NCBI GenBank assembly: GCA_964493665.1
Contig: CAZBOZ010000005.1
Location: forward strand, 1-50,706
Reading direction: 5' to 3'
From: DAOSVX01 sp964493665
GTDB lineage: Bacteria; Bacillota_I; Bacilli_A; RF39; UBA660
Length of the DNA stretch: 50,706 nucleotides
Under the pieces are notes generated by a model, which was not told where the DNA came from, did not search any database, and saw only the letters and a list, made by a program, of their open reading frames with translations. The position numbers were made by a program, and so were the translations under genes. Positions within the stretch are counted from its first letter, which is position 1. The number at the start of each line of letters is the position of its first letter. Positions 48,901 to 50,706 of the stretch are shown one piece after another.

Positions 48901-49609
48901 TACTCCAGTATTTGATGGAGCAACTAGTGAAGATATTGCAGCGATGATGAAAGAAGCTAAAATTGATGAAGATGGTAAAACAGTTTTACATGATGGAAGA
49001 ACTGGTGAACCATTTGAAAATAGAATAAGTGTCGGAATAATGTATATGGTTAAACTACATCATATGGTGGATGATAAGCTTCATGCTCGTAGTACTGGTC
49101 CATATTCATTAGTAACCCAACAACCACTTGGTGGTAAAGCTCAATTTGGTGGTCAAAGATTTGGAGAAATGGAAGTTTGGGCTTTATATGCTTACGGAGC
49201 ATCACATGTTCTTCAGGAAATAATGACTGTTAAATCAGATGATGTTGTTGGTCGCGTTAAAGTTTATGAAGCATTAGTAAAAGGTAAATTATTAAATCAA
49301 GCTGGAATACCAGAATCATTCAGAGTATTGATTAAAGAATTCCAAGCCTTAGGATTAGATGTTAGAGTTGTTAATCAAGCTGATGAAATAGTTGATCTAA
49401 AAGATTTAGAAACTGAAGAATCAGGTGATGAAGCAATTACTATTGATGAATTAGATGCTAAAGGCGAAATCAAAAGATCTATTCCAGATGAAGAAGTTTT
49501 GGAGCCTTCTAATGAAGAGTATGAAGAAGAAACCAAAGAATCTTCATTAGATGATTTAGAATTTGATGATACTAACGTAGATGAAGATAGTGAGGGGGAC
49601 TTACTATGA
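45989..49609 (+). CDS. rpoB: RNA polymerase beta subunit
   Basis: 1206 residues from GTG 45989. The start is set by AGGGGTGA (45977-45984) and by the family-standard AYRVEKFGDHRERRTFSKTQN; in-frame ATG 45950 would add a stretch found in no RpoB. The lobes, fork and flap are complete. The rifampicin region reads GSSQLSKFMDQVNPIAELTD then KRRLSSLGPGG. K463 (E. coli position 513, usually Q) and D476 (position 526, usually H) are both altered. Core blocks are SHYGRICPIESPEGQNIGLI, GYNYEDAVILNERLVKDDVY, KVGDKMAGRHGNKG (here QVGDKMAGRHGNKG) and GGKAQFGGQRFGEMEVWALYAYGA. The tail is acidic. It overlaps rpoC by 4 nt. Confidence 0.98.
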   Translation: MAYRVEKFGDHRERRTFSKTQNTFALADLLEIQKKSYAWFLESGIKEIFEELFPVESFTGNISLEFGDYSFDEPRYSIKEAKERMLSFCAPLKVQVRVFIHETGEVKEQEVFLGDMPLMTDYGTFVINGVERVITSQLVRSPSIYFKKEIDKNGRPVITGEVIPNKGTWLEYELDARDVLYVRIDRTRKVAITTLLRALGLSNDEDIIEVFGNDKYINNTLEKDSTKNTDEALIEIYEKLRPGEPATLDSSKNQLITRFFDRFRYDLAKVGRYKFNKKLNVCDRLLGCTLAEDLKDGKKVLLEKGTLITKDILESIKPAFEKGLNVHEVMINKDLDEYDKIQEVLIYDKENKKITHKVIGNDQTIDVKRLTISDVYASISYYLNLLSGIGNTDEIDHLGNRRVRQVGELIQSQFRTGVSRMERVIRERMTTQEIETVTPKSLINIRPVTAAMKEFFGSSQLSKFMDQVNPIAELTDKRRLSSLGPGGLSRDRAGFDVRDVNESHYGRICPIESPEGQNIGLITSLASYAKINEYGFIMTPYRKVKDAVVTDEVVYLTADEEKDYYISQATLKLGKKKEIVEDEVIARLNGENVIAKKDQVDFVDVAPGQIVSITTSCVPFLEHDDANRALMGANMQRQAVPLLKTEAPIVGTGVEYIAARDSGSTVVAKADGEVVYADAKKIEVKNAKGKDVYYLANFERSNALTCFNHTPLVKEGDKVTRGMVIADGPSTEKGELALGKNMTVAFMTFNGYNYEDAVILNERLVKDDVYTSIHIDHYDIECRDTKLGPEEITRDIPNVGEEARKNLDADGIVNIGTEVHEGDILVGKVTPKGVQELTSEEKLLHAIFGEKTREVRDTSLRVEHGADGIVHDVKIYTKENSDELSAGVSKVIRVYIIQKRKIQVGDKMAGRHGNKGVISLVLPSEDMPYLADGTPVDIMLNPMGVPSRMNLGQILELHLGWAAKKLGVHIATPVFDGATSEDIAAMMKEAKIDEDGKTVLHDGRTGEPFENRISVGIMYMVKLHHMVDDKLHARSTGPYSLVTQQPLGGKAQFGGQRFGEMEVWALYAYGASHVLQEIMTVKSDDVVGRVKVYEALVKGKLLNQAGIPESFRVLIKEFQALGLDVRVVNQADEIVDLKDLETEESGDEAITIDELDAKGEIKRSIPDEEVLEPSNEEYEEETKESSLDDLEFDDTNVDEDSEGDLL

Positions 49610-50706
49610 TGGACGTAAATAGTTTTAAAGGAATAAAAATAGGGATAGCTTCACCAGAAAAGATTAGAAGTTGGTCATATGGCGAAGTGAAAAAACCCGA
49701 AACCATTAATTATCGTACATTAAGACCAGAACGTGATGGATTATTTTGTGAAAAGATTTTCGGACCTACTAAAGATTTTGAATGTGCTTGCGGTAAATAT
49801 AAACGTTTAAGATATAAAAATGTTGTTTGTGATCGTTGCGGTGTAGAGGTAACTCGTGCAAAAGTACGTCGTGAGAGAATGGGGCATATTGAACTTGCTT
49901 CATCTTGTTCACATATATGGTTTTTTAAAGGAGTCCCTTCAAAAATGGCTCTTGTATTAGAAATGTCACCTAGAGAGTTAGAAGAAGTATTATACTTTGT
50001 AAGCTATGTAGTAATTGATCCAGGCACAGCTCCACTTGAAAAGAAACAAACTTTATCTGATAAAGAATATCGTGCTTACTATGAAAAATATGGTAATAGT
50101 TTTAAAGTAGGTATGGGTGCTGAAGCTATTAAAATCTTATTACAAGAAATTGATTTAAATAAAGAAGTAGATGTTGTTAAAAAAGAATTAGAGGGATCTA
50201 CTGGACAAAAAAGAATTAGATTAGTTAAAAGACTTGATTGCTTAGTTTCTTTTGCAGAATCAGGCAATCGTCCAGAATGGATGATATTAGATGTTATTCC
50301 TGTTATTCCACCAGATTTGAGACCGATGATTCAATTAGATGGTGGCAGATTTGCAGCTAGTGATTTAAATGATTTATATCGTCGTATTATTAATCGTAAT
50401 AATCGTTTAAAAAAATTATTAGAGTTAAATGCTCCAACTATTATTGTTCAAAATGAAAAAAGAATGCTTCAAGAAGCAGTTGATTCATTATTTGATAATG
50501 GTAGAAGAGGCAGAAGTGTAACAGCAGCAAGTAATCGACCACTTAAATCTCTATCAAGTATGTTAAAAGGTAAACAAGGTCGTTTCCGTCAAAACTTACT
50601 TGGTAAAAGAGTTGATTATTCTGGTCGTTCAGTTATCGTTGTTGGACCAAACTTAAAAATGTATCAATGTGGTATCCCAAAAGAAATGGCTTTAGAGTTA
50701 TTTAAG
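49606..50706 (+). CDS. rpoC: RNA polymerase beta' subunit, N-terminal part (cut by window edge)
   Basis: 367 codons are present; the gene runs past the window end, before the catalytic NADFDGD motif is reached. The start ATG 49606 overlaps the rpoB stop (ATGA), with GAGGGGG at 49592-49598 as ribosome site; ATG 49609 is a second option. N-terminal blocks match RpoC: FKGIKIGIASPEKIRSWSYGE, VKKPETINYRTLRPERDGLF, the zinc module CACGKYKRLRYKNVVCDRCG, VLEMSPRELEEVLYF, VIPPDLRPMIQLDGGRFA, DLYRRIINRNNRLKKLLEL and LLGKRVDYSGRSVIVVGPNL. Rifampicin-independent regions are intact as far as visible. Confidence 0.98.
   Translation, partial: MMDVNSFKGIKIGIASPEKIRSWSYGEVKKPETINYRTLRPERDGLFCEKIFGPTKDFECACGKYKRLRYKNVVCDRCGVEVTRAKVRRERMGHIELASSCSHIWFFKGVPSKMALVLEMSPRELEEVLYFVSYVVIDPGTAPLEKKQTLSDKEYRAYYEKYGNSFKVGMGAEAIKILLQEIDLNKEVDVVKKELEGSTGQKRIRLVKRLDCLVSFAESGNRPEWMILDVIPVIPPDLRPMIQLDGGRFAASDLNDLYRRIINRNNRLKKLLELNAPTIIVQNEKRMLQEAVDSLFDNGRRGRSVTAASNRPLKSLSSMLKGKQGRFRQNLLGKRVDYSGRSVIVVGPNLKMYQCGIPKEMALELFK

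Noticed and set aside
1..50706. Use of the Mycoplasma code (TGA as Trp)
   Set aside because: Several genes end in TGA at the expected place (rpoB, the alpha/beta hydrolase, the Mur-ligase-like gene) and tryptophan is TGG throughout.

Overview
The window is AT-rich DNA (a rough impression is 28-30% G+C) from a low-GC Bacillota. It is most like the small-genome, uncultured gut Bacilli related to Mollicutes. This placement is an inference from gene content and order: eno-secG-rnr-smpB-ssrA, rpsO-pnp, ftsK, der, hup and rpoBC, sigma-A promoters of the TTGNNN-N17-TATAAT type, and A-rich Shine-Dalgarno sites of the AGGTGA/GGAGG type. TGA is a stop (rpoB and the alpha/beta hydrolase end on it) and Trp is TGG, so the code is the standard bacterial one and not the Mycoplasma code. 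A FemABX-type ligase, a Mur-ligase-like protein and a penicillin-binding-fold hydrolase suggest that the cell still makes a wall.

Layout. Positions 1-3241: a divergent radical SAM gene (cut by the window edge) and a GH31 glycosidase-like protein. 3219-7606: a T-box (Leu) transcription unit with a small membrane protein, leuS, a serine hydrolase and an unknown protein, converging on a FemX-like gene. 8904-15310: eno, secG, rnr, smpB, an exported amidase and the tmRNA gene. 15381-18119: two accessory genes just after ssrA, a lipoprotein and a membrane diguanylate cyclase separated by an apparent attenuator. 18147-25718: trpS, a three-gene minus-strand membrane operon (DUF5698/DUF2179, CPBP protease, phosphoesterase), a membrane-anchored unknown, rpsO-pnp and a membrane unknown. 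25802-30517: a Mur-ligase-like/hydrolase pair, a HerA-type ATPase and two small membrane proteins. 30554-33449: a lone sufB, a short SSB, an acidic protein and two divergent XRE regulators. 33514-42354: an RNase J-like protein with lost metal ligands, then two large prepilin-like glycine-rich surface proteins interleaved with ftsK and engB. 42412-50706: der, an RNHCP protein, hup, a phosphohexomutase, rpoB and the first part of rpoC.

Most of the window is housekeeping. It covers translation (leuS, trpS, rpsO, tmRNA rescue), RNA decay (RNase R, PNPase, an RNase J2-like protein), GTPases for ribosome assembly (EngB, Der), and chromosome handling and transcription (FtsK, HU, RpoBC). The distinctive parts are: two prepilin-type proteins whose exported bodies are glycine-rich domains (one with a 16-cysteine insertion, one with tandem InlB-like and glycine-rich repeats); a T-box leader that appears to tie a cell-envelope hydrolase to leucyl-tRNA charging; a Mur-ligase-like plus hydrolase gene pair; enzymes with altered catalytic residues (GH31, RNase J); rifampicin-region substitutions in RpoB; and very compact intergenic regions in which promoters are nested in the preceding terminators.
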